DNA from: Variovorax sp. Root411
GTDB taxonomy: Bacteria > Pseudomonadota > Gammaproteobacteria > Burkholderiales > Burkholderiaceae_C
DNA length: 64,000 nucleotides
Reading direction: 5' to 3'
Assembly (NCBI RefSeq): GCF_001425205.1
Contig: NZ_LMDW01000021.1
Span: 164,021 to 228,020 of the forward strand
In this document: positions 24,223 through 33,193 of the stretch, in pieces
How positions within the stretch are numbered: the first letter of the stretch is position 1
Layout of the letters: each line of letters begins with the position of its first letter
Notes under the pieces: model-generated
Told to the model about the DNA's origin: nothing
Database searches by the model: none
The model's input: only the letters and a program-made list of their open reading frames with translations
Program-made: the position numbers and the translations under genes

Positions 24223-26784
24223 ATGGCCAAAGGTGGTGCGCTCTCGACCTACAAGTCCAAACGGAACTTTGCCGTGACGACGGAGCCGGCCGAAGGAGGC
24301 CGGCCGAGCCCGCACGCGCTGACCTTCGTCGTGCAGAAGCACGCGGCCTCACGGCTGCACTACGACTTCCGGCTCGAACTCGATGGGGTGATGGTCTCGT
24401 GGGCGGTCCCCAAGGGGCCCAGTTTCGATCCGAAGGAAAAGCGCATGGCCATCCACGTGGAGGACCATCCCATTTCCTATTCCTCCTTCGAGGGCACGAT
24501 CCCGCCGAAGCAGTACGGCGCCGGCACGGTGATCGTCTGGGACAACGGCACCTGGGAGCCGGTCGGAGATCCGCGGGCGGGCCTGGCCGTCGGCAAGCTG
24601 GTGTTCCGCCTGCATGGCCAGAAGCTCGAGGGTTTGTGGGAGTTGGTGAACATCGCCAAGGGCGGCGAGCGGCAGGAGCCGTGGATCCTGTTCAAGAAGA
24701 AGGACGAACACGCGCGCGCGCACGCCGACTACGACGTGGTGACGGCCTTGCCCGACAGCGTGATCGCGATGCCGCTCAAAAAGGCCCGCAGCCGCGCCCC
24801 CACATCGGCGGCGCCCAAGGTTGCCGCGACACCCTCCAGGTCGCCCGCGGCCGGACGCAAGACGGCCCTTCCCGCCGAGATCAAGCCACAGCTGGCCACC
24901 CTGGCCGCGGGCGTTCCTTCCGTCGGGGAGTGGCTCTACGAAATCAAGTTCGACGGCTATCGGCTGATGGCGCGGCTCGACAAGGGCAAGATCGCGCTGG
25001 TGACGCGTGGCGGTCACGACTGGGCCGCGAAGATGCCTTCGCTGGTGTCCGAGCTCGGTACGCTCGGCCTTCGCGCCTCGTTTCTCGACGGCGAGATCGT
25101 CGTGCTGGGCAGCTCCGGCGCGCCGGACTTCAACGCATTGCAAAACGCCTTCGACCGCGGCCGGGACACCGATCGCATCGTCTTTTTCGTGTTCGACGCG
25201 CCTTTTTTCGAAGGCCATGACCTGAGGCAGGTGCCGCTGGTGGAACGCCGCAAGCTGCTCAGGGATTTCTTCGCGGCAAAGGCCACGGCGCATGTGAGGT
25301 TCAGCGCCGATTTCGAAGCCGACCCGACGTCGCTCCTGCGGTCCGCGTGCCGCATGCAGATGGAGGGCGTGATTGCGAAGCGCGCCGACGCGCCCTACGT
25401 CTCCAGGCGCAGCGAAACCTGGCTGAAGCTCAAATGCAAGCTGCGCCAGGAGTTCGTCATCGGCGGGTACACCGAGCGCACCGATGAGACTGCCCAGGTC
25501 GGCAGCCTGCTCCTGGGCATTCACGACGCAGCCGGGAAGCTTGTTTCGGTGGGCAGCGTCGGCACGGGCTGGAGCGCAGAGGAAGCCAGCGACATCAAGC
25601 AGAAGCTGATGCCGCTCGCAGCCGCTGGTTCGCCCTTCGATAAAGGTGATACGAAGCCCGGCCGGTGGTCCAAGCGCAAGGCGGGCAGCGAGCGGTGGGT
25701 CAAGCCGCAGCTGCTCGCGGAGGTGAGCTTTGCGGAATGGACGCCCGATGACCAGATACGCCACGCCTCCTTCATCGGACTGCGCGACGACAAGCCTGCC
25801 AGAGTCATCGTGCGCGAGCGGCCCAAAGCCATCGGAGCGCCGGCGGCTGCTGCTTCGGCGGCGGCCGACAAGAAGGCTGGCACATCCGCGTCGGGCGCGT
25901 CGATCAAAGTCAGCCATGGCGAAAGAGTCATCGACGCCAGCACCGGCGTCACCAAGCTGGACCTGGTCCGTTACTACGAATCCGTCGCGGAATTCATCCT
26001 GCCGCACTTGAAGGGCCGCCCCTGCTCCCTGGTGCGCGGCCCCACGGGCGTGACCGGCGGGCTGTTCTTTCAGAAGCATGGCGAGAAGATCGGCATCCCG
26101 GGCATCACCGAGTTGCCCGCCAGCCTGTGGCCGGGCCACGCAGCCTTGCTCGAGATCGGCAATGCCAAGGCCCTCGCCGCTGCGGCGCAGATGAACGTGA
26201 TCGAGTTTCACACCTGGAATTCTTCGGCCAGGGCCATCGACAAGCCCGACCGGATGGTCTTCGATCTCGACCCCGGCGAAGGCACCGGTTGGGAGCACGT
26301 CCAGGAAGCCGCCACGTTGGTGCGCGCGATGCTCGAAGCCCTCGGCCTCGAGGCGTGGCTGAAGACCAGCGGAGGCAAAGGCCTGCACGTCGTGGTCCCG
26401 CTGGCGCCGCGGTACGACTACGACACCGTCAAGGGGTTTTCGCAGGCCATCGTGCAGCACCTGGCCAGGACGATCCCTTCGCGCTTCGTGGCCAAGAGCG
26501 GGCCAGGCAACCGGGTCGGGAAACTGTTCGTGGACTATCTGCGCAACGGCCATGGTGCGACGACCGCCGCCGCTTTCTCCGCGCGTGCGAGGCCGGGCAT
26601 GGGCGTTTCGATCCCGATCGCCTGGGACGATCTGGGCGCGCTCAAGAGCGGAGCGCAATGGAACGTCCGGACAGCGCGCGAACACTTGTCTTTCCAGACC
26701 GTGGATCCGTGGGCCGGCTACTGGAAAAGACGCCAGGCGATGACCGAGCCCATGAAGCGCCTGGGCTTCCAAAGACGGGGGTGA
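24223..26784 (+). CDS. ligD: LigD: multidomain ATP-dependent DNA ligase of NHEJ (PE-LIG-POL)
   Basis: An 853-residue NHEJ ligase with all three domains in Pseudomonas-type order. The 3'-phosphoesterase domain is first (about 1-170), with His40, His46 and Asp48 in K-H-A-A-S-R-L-H-Y-D-F-R-L-E. An Ala/Pro-rich linker leads to the ATP ligase, whose nucleotidyl-transfer motif E-I-K-F-D-G-Y-R places the catalytic Lys at 242. The C-terminal AEP-type polymerase/primase starts near 570 (TKLDLVRYYESVAEFILPHL) and keeps the metal-binding F-D-L-D-P-G-E-G. All key motifs are present, so it should repair double-strand breaks together with Ku. Confidence 0.97.
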   Translation: MAKGGALSTYKSKRNFAVTTEPAEGGRPSPHALTFVVQKHAASRLHYDFRLELDGVMVSWAVPKGPSFDPKEKRMAIHVEDHPISYSSFEGTIPPKQYGAGTVIVWDNGTWEPVGDPRAGLAVGKLVFRLHGQKLEGLWELVNIAKGGERQEPWILFKKKDEHARAHADYDVVTALPDSVIAMPLKKARSRAPTSAAPKVAATPSRSPAAGRKTALPAEIKPQLATLAAGVPSVGEWLYEIKFDGYRLMARLDKGKIALVTRGGHDWAAKMPSLVSELGTLGLRASFLDGEIVVLGSSGAPDFNALQNAFDRGRDTDRIVFFVFDAPFFEGHDLRQVPLVERRKLLRDFFAAKATAHVRFSADFEADPTSLLRSACRMQMEGVIAKRADAPYVSRRSETWLKLKCKLRQEFVIGGYTERTDETAQVGSLLLGIHDAAGKLVSVGSVGTGWSAEEASDIKQKLMPLAAAGSPFDKGDTKPGRWSKRKAGSERWVKPQLLAEVSFAEWTPDDQIRHASFIGLRDDKPARVIVRERPKAIGAPAAAASAAADKKAGTSASGASIKVSHGERVIDASTGVTKLDLVRYYESVAEFILPHLKGRPCSLVRGPTGVTGGLFFQKHGEKIGIPGITELPASLWPGHAALLEIGNAKALAAAAQMNVIEFHTWNSSARAIDKPDRMVFDLDPGEGTGWEHVQEAATLVRAMLEALGLEAWLKTSGGKGLHVVVPLAPRYDYDTVKGFSQAIVQHLARTIPSRFVAKSGPGNRVGKLFVDYLRNGHGATTAAAFSARARPGMGVSIPIAWDDLGALKSGAQWNVRTAREHLSFQTVDPWAGYWKRRQAMTEPMKRLGFQRRG

Positions 26785-26936
26785 GGAAGTCTTCCGAATT
26801 CGCGAACGACCCGGCCCTTTGTCGCCGATGCCGCCTGTCTCACTCGACAGGCGTGCGAGTTCCTACAAGTGCTGGCAGGGAGGTTACCTAGCCTGTGGGG
26901 CGCACGGACCCGACGGGTTCAGGGAACCGCCTCACC

Positions 26937-27311
26937 ATGCCAGTCACCGTCTTTCTCGTGGAAGACAACAAGGTCATCCGCGACAACCTCATTCCGACCC
27001 TCGAGAGCCTGGCGGCTGCGCGGGTGGAAGGGATCGCCGAGACTGAGGAAGACGCCATGGCCTGGCTGGACTCCCATGACCGGCACTGGGATGTGGCCGT
27101 CGTGGATCTGTTCTTGCGTGAGGGCTCCGGCCTGAATGTCGTGGACCGTTGCCGGGCACGCGCGCCGAACCAGCGCGTCGTGATCTTTTCCAACTACGCA
27201 ACAGAAGAAATCCGCTGCAGGGCCCTGCAGCACGGAGCGGACGCCGTCTTCGACAAGTCGACGGAAATCGACAGCCTGCTCGACTTCCTGGCGCAGCTCA
27301 AGGGCCCGTAG
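26937..27311 (+). CDS. Single-domain response regulator
   Basis: A 124-residue receiver domain with no output domain. Starting at MPVTVFLVEDNKVIRDNL, it has the acidic pair in V-E-D-N, the phosphoacceptor Asp in V-V-D-L-F-L-R-E-G-S-G and the switch Ser and Lys in I-F-S-N-Y and D-K-S. An upstream in-frame GTG would add 14 residues without domain homology. It could be a CheY-like phosphate relay or sink. It sits between ligD and the second Ku gene; whether it has any role in DNA repair is unknown. Confidence 0.88.
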   Translation: MPVTVFLVEDNKVIRDNLIPTLESLAAARVEGIAETEEDAMAWLDSHDRHWDVAVVDLFLREGSGLNVVDRCRARAPNQRVVIFSNYATEEIRCRALQHGADAVFDKSTEIDSLLDFLAQLKGP

Positions 27312-27606
27312 GAGGGCAGCCGCCCCGGTCCAGGCGCTCCAGCGCGGCGCGGCCCAAAGGGGTGATCCGTCGCACCACAGCGACTTCGCAGCGCTCTGCC
27401 GGATCGCTCGATGGCATCTCCTCCATGTCGGCCTCGACGAAACCGGCGGCCTTCAACACCATGACGTTGTTGATGTCATGAGCATCCTCGACCCGCAGGG
27501 GGAAGTCGGCCTTCTCGATCTTCCTCAAATAGTCCATTGGCATGGCTGTGGCCGTTCCTCTTGGTTGTTCGCGATCGCGTTCGTGCAGCCGGGTCCATTT
27601 TGGCAT
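27298..27606 (-). CDS. Hypothetical protein between the NHEJ genes
   Basis: A predicted 102-residue protein starting MPKWTRLHERDREQP with AAAGAGG upstream; a later start at MPMDYLRKIEKADFP is possible and gives about 80 residues. It has a mixed alpha/beta look, a segment DAHDINNVMVLKAAGFVEAD and a C-terminal ITPLGRAALERL that resembles the end of a winged-helix domain, so it may be a small DNA-binding protein. It is convergent with the response regulator, overlapping its 3' end by 14 bases, and divergent from ku2. No family could be named. Confidence 0.6.
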   Translation of the reverse strand: MPKWTRLHERDREQPRGTATAMPMDYLRKIEKADFPLRVEDAHDINNVMVLKAAGFVEADMEEMPSSDPAERCEVAVVRRITPLGRAALERLDRGGCPPTGP

Positions 27607-27670
27607 TTCGACCTCTTTCCTGCAGCCGAAAAAAATGGCATGTTGACCTTCTGTCGCTACAGGAGCAGCC

Positions 27671-28603
27671 ATGGCCACCGCTCGTTCGATCGCCTCCCTC
27701 TCGCTGGGCTTTGGCTTGGTGTCGATCCCCGTGCGCCTTTACACGGCGACCGAAAGCTCGGCCTCGGTCCACTTCAACCTGCTGTCCAAGGACGGGGAGC
27801 GGGTCAAACAACAGTACGTCTCCGCACTGGACCCGAAGCAGATCGTCCCGCGCGCGGAGATGGTCAAGGGCTACGAGTTCGAGACAGACCGGTTCGTGAT
27901 CTTCCAGCCGGAAGAGCTCAAGGCGCTGGAGGAGGGCGCGAGCCATCTGATCGATATCGTCGCCTTCATCCCGGCCGACGCGGTCGACCCGATCTACTAC
28001 GACAAGCCGTACTTCCTGGCGCCCGACAAACGCGGCGGGAAACCGTACAACCTGCTCAAGAAGGCCATGCTCGCGAGTGGCCGCTGCGCCTTGGCGAAGT
28101 GGGCCTGGAAGTCCAAGCAATACGTGGTCCAGGTGCGCGCCCAGGAGGACGGGCTGATCCTGCAACAGCTGCTGTATGCGGAAGAGGTCCGCTCTCTCAG
28201 GGATCTCGATATCGAAAAGCTGGAGCCCTCGGCCGCGGAACTGAAACTGGCGCTGCAGCTGATCGCGCAGATTTCCCAGGACAGCTACGACCCGACGATG
28301 TTCGAGGACGAGGAAAAGAAGCGCATCCTGGCTGCGATCGACGCGAAGATCGCTGGCGAGGAAATCGTGGCGGCCGAGCATCCCGAGGACAGCAGCCCCT
28401 CCGGCCAAGTCATCGACCTGACCCAGATGCTCATGGCCAGCTTGCAAAAGCGATCCGCTGGCACGCCGAAACCCCGCGCGGCGCCGGCGAAACCCGGCCC
28501 CGTCGTCACGCCGATCCGCACGCCCGCCGCCAAGGCCAAGCGCGCACCGAAGCCCGTTGCCCAGCTTGCCGCACCAGCACCGCGCGCGCGAGCGAAGAAG
28601 TGA
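27671..28603 (+). CDS. ku: Ku protein (bacterial NHEJ), paralog 2
   Basis: A second Ku homologue of 310 residues, starting MATARSIASLSLGFGLVSIP, clearly divergent from paralog 1 but sharing the Ku core: FETDRFVIFQPEELKALEEG, YYDKPYFLAPDKRGGKPYNL and a final SSPSGQVIDLTQMLMASLQK, which matches the SSNVIDLTELLQRSLK segment of paralog 1. The C-terminal tail is again basic but uses Pro/Ala/Lys (PKPRAAPAKPG...). Multiple Ku paralogs occur in some rhizobia and Burkholderiales and may form different pairs or act in different growth states. The downstream MerR/TPR gene follows after two bases. Confidence 0.94.
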   Translation: MATARSIASLSLGFGLVSIPVRLYTATESSASVHFNLLSKDGERVKQQYVSALDPKQIVPRAEMVKGYEFETDRFVIFQPEELKALEEGASHLIDIVAFIPADAVDPIYYDKPYFLAPDKRGGKPYNLLKKAMLASGRCALAKWAWKSKQYVVQVRAQEDGLILQQLLYAEEVRSLRDLDIEKLEPSAAELKLALQLIAQISQDSYDPTMFEDEEKKRILAAIDAKIAGEEIVAAEHPEDSSPSGQVIDLTQMLMASLQKRSAGTPKPRAAPAKPGPVVTPIRTPAAKAKRAPKPVAQLAAPAPRARAKK

Positions 28604-28605
28604 CC

Positions 28606-29436
28606 ATGCAGGGCAATTCCCCGCGGTCGTTGCGCGGCGTGCTGCAAATGCTCGGTCTGTCCCGCCACGCGGTCCTCAAGCTCATCGAACTGGGGTTCGT
28701 GGTGCCGGTGAAGGAGGAGGGCAAGGCATGGAAGTTCTCGTTTCAGGACGTGGTCCTCCTTCGCTCCGCGTACGAGTTGCGCGCGGCGCGCATTCCCACC
28801 CGGCAGATCCTCAAGGCGTTGCGCCAGCTCAAGGCATCGCTGCCCGAGGAACGGCCGCTGCTGGGCATGCGGATCACGGCTGGAGGCGATCGGGTGACGG
28901 TTCGCTATGGGGATGCGCATTGGGAGCCACTCACCGGCCAGTTCGTTCTCGACCTCCAGATTGCATCGGGGGCAGGATCGGTGACCCTGTTCCCCCCGCG
29001 CCTTGAAGCGGCGCCAGATCCCGCAGGCCTCGACGCGCGTTTTGCCCGTGCCGAGTCTTTGGAGGAGACGCAGCCGCAGTCCGCCGAAGCGCTGTATCGC
29101 CGCATCCTGGGAGATGACCCTGCCTACGCCCATGCCTATCTGAACCTCGGGTTCATGCTGTGTGAATCGGGCCGCCACGAAGCCGCTGCGGCGCTGTACC
29201 AGGACGGGTTGCGCTTTTGTCCCGACGATCCTTTGATGCACTTCAACCATGCGGTGGCCTTGGAAGGCACGGGCGATGCGGACGCCGCGCTGGCCAGCTA
29301 TGAAGAGGCGCTGCGGCTGCAGCCAGATCTTCTCGATGCGCATCGCAATGCGGCGCTGCTCTATGCCGATGCCGGCCAGCAGCAGTTGGCCATACGGCAT
29401 TTCAGTGCGTTCAGGCGGCTGACATCGGTGCCATAG
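28606..29436 (+). CDS. MerR-type HTH protein with C-terminal TPR repeats
   Basis: A 276-residue protein that starts two bases after the ku2 stop (a GTG at 28600 overlapping the ku2 stop is an alternative), so it is almost certainly in the ku2 operon. The N-terminus resembles a MerR helix-turn-helix: LRGVLQMLGLSRHAVLKLIE, LGFVVPVKEEGKAWKFSFQD and VVLLRSAYELRAARIPTRQI. A middle region of about 60 residues is unassigned. From about 145 there are TPR motifs (AEALYRRILGDDPAYAHAYL, then HEAAAALYQDGLRFCPDDPL and a third). A DNA-binding, protein-interacting accessory or regulator of the Ku operon is a plausible inference. Confidence 0.85.
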   Translation: MQGNSPRSLRGVLQMLGLSRHAVLKLIELGFVVPVKEEGKAWKFSFQDVVLLRSAYELRAARIPTRQILKALRQLKASLPEERPLLGMRITAGGDRVTVRYGDAHWEPLTGQFVLDLQIASGAGSVTLFPPRLEAAPDPAGLDARFARAESLEETQPQSAEALYRRILGDDPAYAHAYLNLGFMLCESGRHEAAAALYQDGLRFCPDDPLMHFNHAVALEGTGDADAALASYEEALRLQPDLLDAHRNAALLYADAGQQQLAIRHFSAFRRLTSVP

Positions 29437-29914
29437 GCAGCTGTGCACGACGAATTCACGCTTCCCGCGAGCCTCATCGAGGCGCGGCAACGTAGGGCCG
29501 CAACCTCGCTTTTCTGCCGTCTCTCGCGTGTTGTGTGCCCGGGTTACTGCGGGTAACATCCCGCTGGCGTCCCGGGCAATAGACGGGCGCATTCAAAAAA
29601 TGCGGCGCACCTCCTTCCGGGAGACGCCTCGGGTAGTAGAGGGCTGGGGCAGTGCCGAGGAAAAACCGGTCGCGCCCTGTTGGAGGAAATCCGGATGCGA
29701 ACTTGGGCGAAGGTGCTCGATTGAATTGGCGTTGCCTTCCTCGAAGTGCGCGCACGAGCAATGGCCCGCTAACCGCAGGCCTCCCCGCTGGCCATGCTGA
29801 TCTGGCGACCCGGAGGGCTGCTTGGTGCCAGGATGCTCGCCCCACGTTTTCCGTGCACAACGCCGCCGGCGGGCCGCCCCAAAGGCGCTCCAGGACTGAA
29901 GGACTGAGCTGACC
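29437..29914. other. Intergenic region of about 480 bases, no gene recognised
   Basis: Several short open frames exist on both strands, but their composition does not look coding and none starts with a good ribosome-binding site. A short hairpin (GTTAC / GTAAC) is visible near 29545. I see no RNA gene. Confidence 0.5.
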
Positions 29915-32050
29915 ATGGAACAGATTGGTTCGCTGGTGCCGCTGTTGCTGTTCATCGCGCTCATTGCCGGCTGCGTGTGGTTCACGCGCCGGTCGGCACG
30001 TCACCGGGAGGTTCAAGGAGAGGCGCTGCACGGAACGAAAGGCTGGCTCGGCTTCTTTCTCGTCTCCGCGTTCGTCCTTGCACCCTTGATAGGCGTCGGG
30101 ACGCAGCTGAGGACCTTCTCAGACGTCGAGGCGCGCACCCCGGCGGTCCTGGAGCTTGCGGGCTACGTGCCTTACAAGGCCTTCTGCTGGTGCCTGCTGC
30201 TGGGGGTCATCGTTTGGCAAGTCTGGATGGCCAACCGGCTTCGCACGAGGTACGAACCGGAGAGTGTGGCGCATGCCAAGCTCTTTCTCGCCCTCAGCCC
30301 GTTCGTCCTGTACCTCAGCGATGTGGGAGCGGGCTGGGCCTTCCTGGGCGTCAACGCGGCTGGCGAGGAGGTTGGGCGCACCGTGCGCGCCTTCATTTCA
30401 AGTTTCCTCTGGTACTTGTACTTCATGAAGTCCGAGCGAGTGAAGAACACGTACTTTGGCGCCACACAGGACGCCAATTCCGGACCGTTCGAGCCCGGGC
30501 GGGCGCGCGTGCGGAAACTGAAAGGTCCCGAGCAGCGCCGGGAGCCCGTGTTTGCAGACGTTCCGGTGCATGCGGCGCCTGCGTCGGACCCGGCCAGCGC
30601 TACAGGCGAGGAGGGGGCGCAGCAGGTCTGGTGGTACGCAGAAGGCGAGCACAGAAGCGGCCCCGTGTCGGCCGCGCAACTCGAGCAGCTCGTGCAGGCG
30701 GGCACCGTCAGCTTGAACACGCTCGTCTGGCGCGAAGGGCGTCTGACCTGGAAGCCTCTGCAGCAGATCCCGGAACTGGCCAGCGGGAGTGGCGTGGCGC
30801 CCTTGGATGTCGAGCCCGACTTCGTCAGACTCGACAGGCTGCGCGAACGCACCGCTGGCACGCCTTTGTGGGTCTGTGCGGTCATTCTGTCCGTGGCGCT
30901 GGTGTGGTTCAGCCTGGCGTTCCACCTGCCCGAGAGAGCTTCCCTTGGCTATGCGCTTGGGATTGGCCTCGGCGCGCTGCTGATTCCAGTCGTGGCGGTA
31001 ACCATCTTCTCGCTCTGGACCGCCTACCCAAGCCAGCGAAAGAACCTGCAGGTCTTTGTCGGGTGTTGCACGGTACTTCTTGCGGCTTCGGGCGCGAGTT
31101 CGCTCTCGACAAGGGGCTACGTGGAGCGTTGGTTCAACAAGGACAACCTGAGCGCTGAAGATTTCAGGTCACAGGCAAACAAGTGCGCGCAGCTGCGCGA
31201 CTTGCGGTGCCAAGAATCCAGTTGGCGCGAGTACGTGCGCCTTCGGCCGGACGATTCCCTCGGGATCGCACGCCTCGGATTCGTGCTGAACCAGCGCGAC
31301 AAGCACGAAGAAGCCATCGTTCTTCTGAAAAAGTCGATGGACCTCGGGGCAGGGGCGTACGACCTCTTCGCCTACTACGCGGACAGCCACGAGAAGCTCG
31401 GGCACACCGGTGACGCCATCGAATGGTCGTACAAGGCGCTTTCAGTGGCGCCGAGCCTCATTGATGTCAGAGGCAGGCTGGCCAGCCTGCTGCTCAAGAC
31501 GCACAGGCCTTACGAGGCGCTGTCGCTGCTCCAGGCGTACGACAGCCAATTGGAGGCCAAAGGGATGCGACCGTACTTCGCGGCGCAACGGATTTCGATT
31601 GAAACGGCCATCGACAAGGCCGAGCCGGAAAAGAACGAGGAGCGGATGGCGTTGCGCCTTCCCATGTATGCGGGTCACTTCTTCGCGCCGGTCACGCTCG
31701 GCCCAGGCAAGCCGAAGCCGTTCATGGTCGACACCGGCGCGAGCCTCACCAGCCTGAGCGAAGCGATGCTGCGCGATTCCAAGGCGGTGTATCGGGTGGT
31801 CGACCCCCGGGTACAGATGACCGTGGCCGACGGTCGCAAGGTCGCGGCCAAGGGGGTGGTGATCGAGTCCATGAAGGTGGGCCCCTTCGCGCTGAAGGAC
31901 GTGCCGGCAGTCGTGTGCACCGATTGTGTGTCGCTCCTTGGCCAGGCCAGCCTCTCCAAGTTCGACATGCAGTCCGTCCGCGCGCAGGGCGTCGACTTCT
32001 TGCTGCTGGCCCAGCGCGGGACGCCTCGGCTGCAACCTTCGAACAACTGA
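29915..32050 (+). CDS. Membrane-anchored TPR/retropepsin-like aspartic protease with DUF2569 and GYF_2 domains
   Basis: A 711-residue multidomain protein not recognised as a known named protein. Residues 1-175 form a DUF2569-like membrane region (four hydrophobic helices, with G-W-L-G-F-F-L-V). Residues 238-288 match a GYF_2/DUF4339 module (W-W-Y-A-E-G-E-H-R-S-G-P-V-S, then L-V-W-R-E-G). Two or three more helices lie at 318-395. TPR-like helices occupy 420-545. The C-terminus (585-700) resembles a retropepsin-like clan AA aspartic protease, with F-M-V-D-T-G-A-S at 603-610 and the flap-distal S-L-L-G at 673-676. The protease would probably face the periplasm or cytoplasm depending on helix count. 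Substrate and role are unknown. Confidence 0.8.
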   Translation: MEQIGSLVPLLLFIALIAGCVWFTRRSARHREVQGEALHGTKGWLGFFLVSAFVLAPLIGVGTQLRTFSDVEARTPAVLELAGYVPYKAFCWCLLLGVIVWQVWMANRLRTRYEPESVAHAKLFLALSPFVLYLSDVGAGWAFLGVNAAGEEVGRTVRAFISSFLWYLYFMKSERVKNTYFGATQDANSGPFEPGRARVRKLKGPEQRREPVFADVPVHAAPASDPASATGEEGAQQVWWYAEGEHRSGPVSAAQLEQLVQAGTVSLNTLVWREGRLTWKPLQQIPELASGSGVAPLDVEPDFVRLDRLRERTAGTPLWVCAVILSVALVWFSLAFHLPERASLGYALGIGLGALLIPVVAVTIFSLWTAYPSQRKNLQVFVGCCTVLLAASGASSLSTRGYVERWFNKDNLSAEDFRSQANKCAQLRDLRCQESSWREYVRLRPDDSLGIARLGFVLNQRDKHEEAIVLLKKSMDLGAGAYDLFAYYADSHEKLGHTGDAIEWSYKALSVAPSLIDVRGRLASLLLKTHRPYEALSLLQAYDSQLEAKGMRPYFAAQRISIETAIDKAEPEKNEERMALRLPMYAGHFFAPVTLGPGKPKPFMVDTGASLTSLSEAMLRDSKAVYRVVDPRVQMTVADGRKVAAKGVVIESMKVGPFALKDVPAVVCTDCVSLLGQASLSKFDMQSVRAQGVDFLLLAQRGTPRLQPSNN

Positions 32051-32088
32051 GAACATCTTTTCCTCAGCCGAGCACACAAGCACAAATC

Positions 32089-32619
32089 ATGACTCCTCAG
32101 CAAATCGTCGGCACCGCCTCGCGTCTCTTCGCCATCTGGCTGCTCATCACGGCATTCCAGGCAGTTGCCATCGGCGGCGCAATAAAGGCCGGCAGCAACG
32201 ACCCCAGCGCTGTCTGGGTGCCCTACCTCATGGGCGGCATCTATCTGTTGGTAGGCCTGCTGTGCTGGTTCTTCCCAATGGCCATTGCGCATGCGCTCGT
32301 CCCCAGGACAAAATTCGACGACGTCCTGCGCCTTCCAGCTCAGCAGGCATTGGTCGTTGCATGCGTGGTCCTTGGACTGCTCGTCATTGCCTTCAAGGCG
32401 CTCGCCCCGGTCATGGGCTATCTCTCCGTATGCGCACTATGGATTGGCAGCGGCCAGCCGGTCTCGACCTTGGACGCGGGTCGGCATATCGACGGGTTCA
32501 TCGGCTTCGCCCAGTTGGGTCTTGGGCTCTTTCTTGTTTTGAAGGCTCAGGTGGTAGCGAGACGACTGCTGGACGACCCGACGTCGCCTCAACGCGAGCG
32601 GCGCGGTGAGGTGAGCTAA
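32089..32619 (+). CDS. Hypothetical integral membrane protein (four helices)
   Basis: A 176-residue protein with four evident hydrophobic helices: LFAIWLLITAFQAVAIGGAI, the next around YLMGGIYLLVGLLCWFFP, one around ALVVACVVLGLLVIAFKALA, and a last around GFIGFAQLGLGLFLVLKAQV. No catalytic or binding motif is visible. It begins 39 bases after the retropepsin-like gene on the same strand and may be in its operon. The C-terminus is short and charged, ending DDPTSPQRERRGEVS. Confidence 0.75.
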   Translation: MTPQQIVGTASRLFAIWLLITAFQAVAIGGAIKAGSNDPSAVWVPYLMGGIYLLVGLLCWFFPMAIAHALVPRTKFDDVLRLPAQQALVVACVVLGLLVIAFKALAPVMGYLSVCALWIGSGQPVSTLDAGRHIDGFIGFAQLGLGLFLVLKAQVVARRLLDDPTSPQRERRGEVS

Positions 32620-32668
32620 AGACGACCGACAACGGAGCGATACGACACTTGCTAATGCACCTCAGTCA

Positions 32669-33127
32669 ATGATCGATTCAAAGTCGCTCGCTTTCGCAAT
32701 AGGTTTGTTCTTTGTTTTTGCGGGGGCCGGCGCTCAAGCTGCAGACTGGCGGCGAGTAGGCCAACGAGATGCAGCAGGCACGACCTTCTATTTGGACGTC
32801 GACAGTCCGCGACGCGATGTGGACGGCAAAATCGTTGCGACGGTGCTCCTGGACTTTTCCACTGAACGGCGGGCTCCCGATGCACGAACGTATATGTCTT
32901 CGACGCGTGTTGTCCGTTTCGACTGTGGGGCCGAACGCCTGGCAGACCAAGCAATCATCTTCTACGCTGAACCTCGCGGCGGCGGGGCAGTTGTCAGACG
33001 CATGGAGCGCTCTGCCGAGCAAGCGAATGCTGATCTTGAATCGACAGACTCGCAATCGAGTGGCAAGGCCTTGGCATATGCAGCCTGCGAGGTATACGCC
33101 AGGGGCAAGCCTTCTAGCGGTAAATAG
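32669..33127 (+). CDS. Secreted surface-adhesin-protein-E-like protein
   Basis: A 152-residue protein with a clear signal peptide (cleavage probably after AGAQA). The mature part has the pattern seen in the Surface_Adh_E family of small periplasmic or outer-membrane proteins: A-D-W-R-R-V at the start, then T-F-Y-L-D-V-D-S, a strand-rich middle and paired cysteines (one in FDCGAE, one in AACEVYA) that could form a disulfide. Family members have no established biochemical role outside Haemophilus, so only envelope location is inferred. Confidence 0.7.
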   Translation: MIDSKSLAFAIGLFFVFAGAGAQAADWRRVGQRDAAGTTFYLDVDSPRRDVDGKIVATVLLDFSTERRAPDARTYMSSTRVVRFDCGAERLADQAIIFYAEPRGGGAVVRRMERSAEQANADLESTDSQSSGKALAYAACEVYARGKPSSGK

Positions 33128-33193
33128 AGCGCCTGCACATCCAATCGGCACCATTCGGGCCACGACCGAACATGCATAACCGCCCCCACCTCT

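Noticed and set aside
24349..26772. Frame of about 800 codons antisense to ligD
   Set aside because: LigD is unambiguous; the antisense frame shows no motif or plausible start context.
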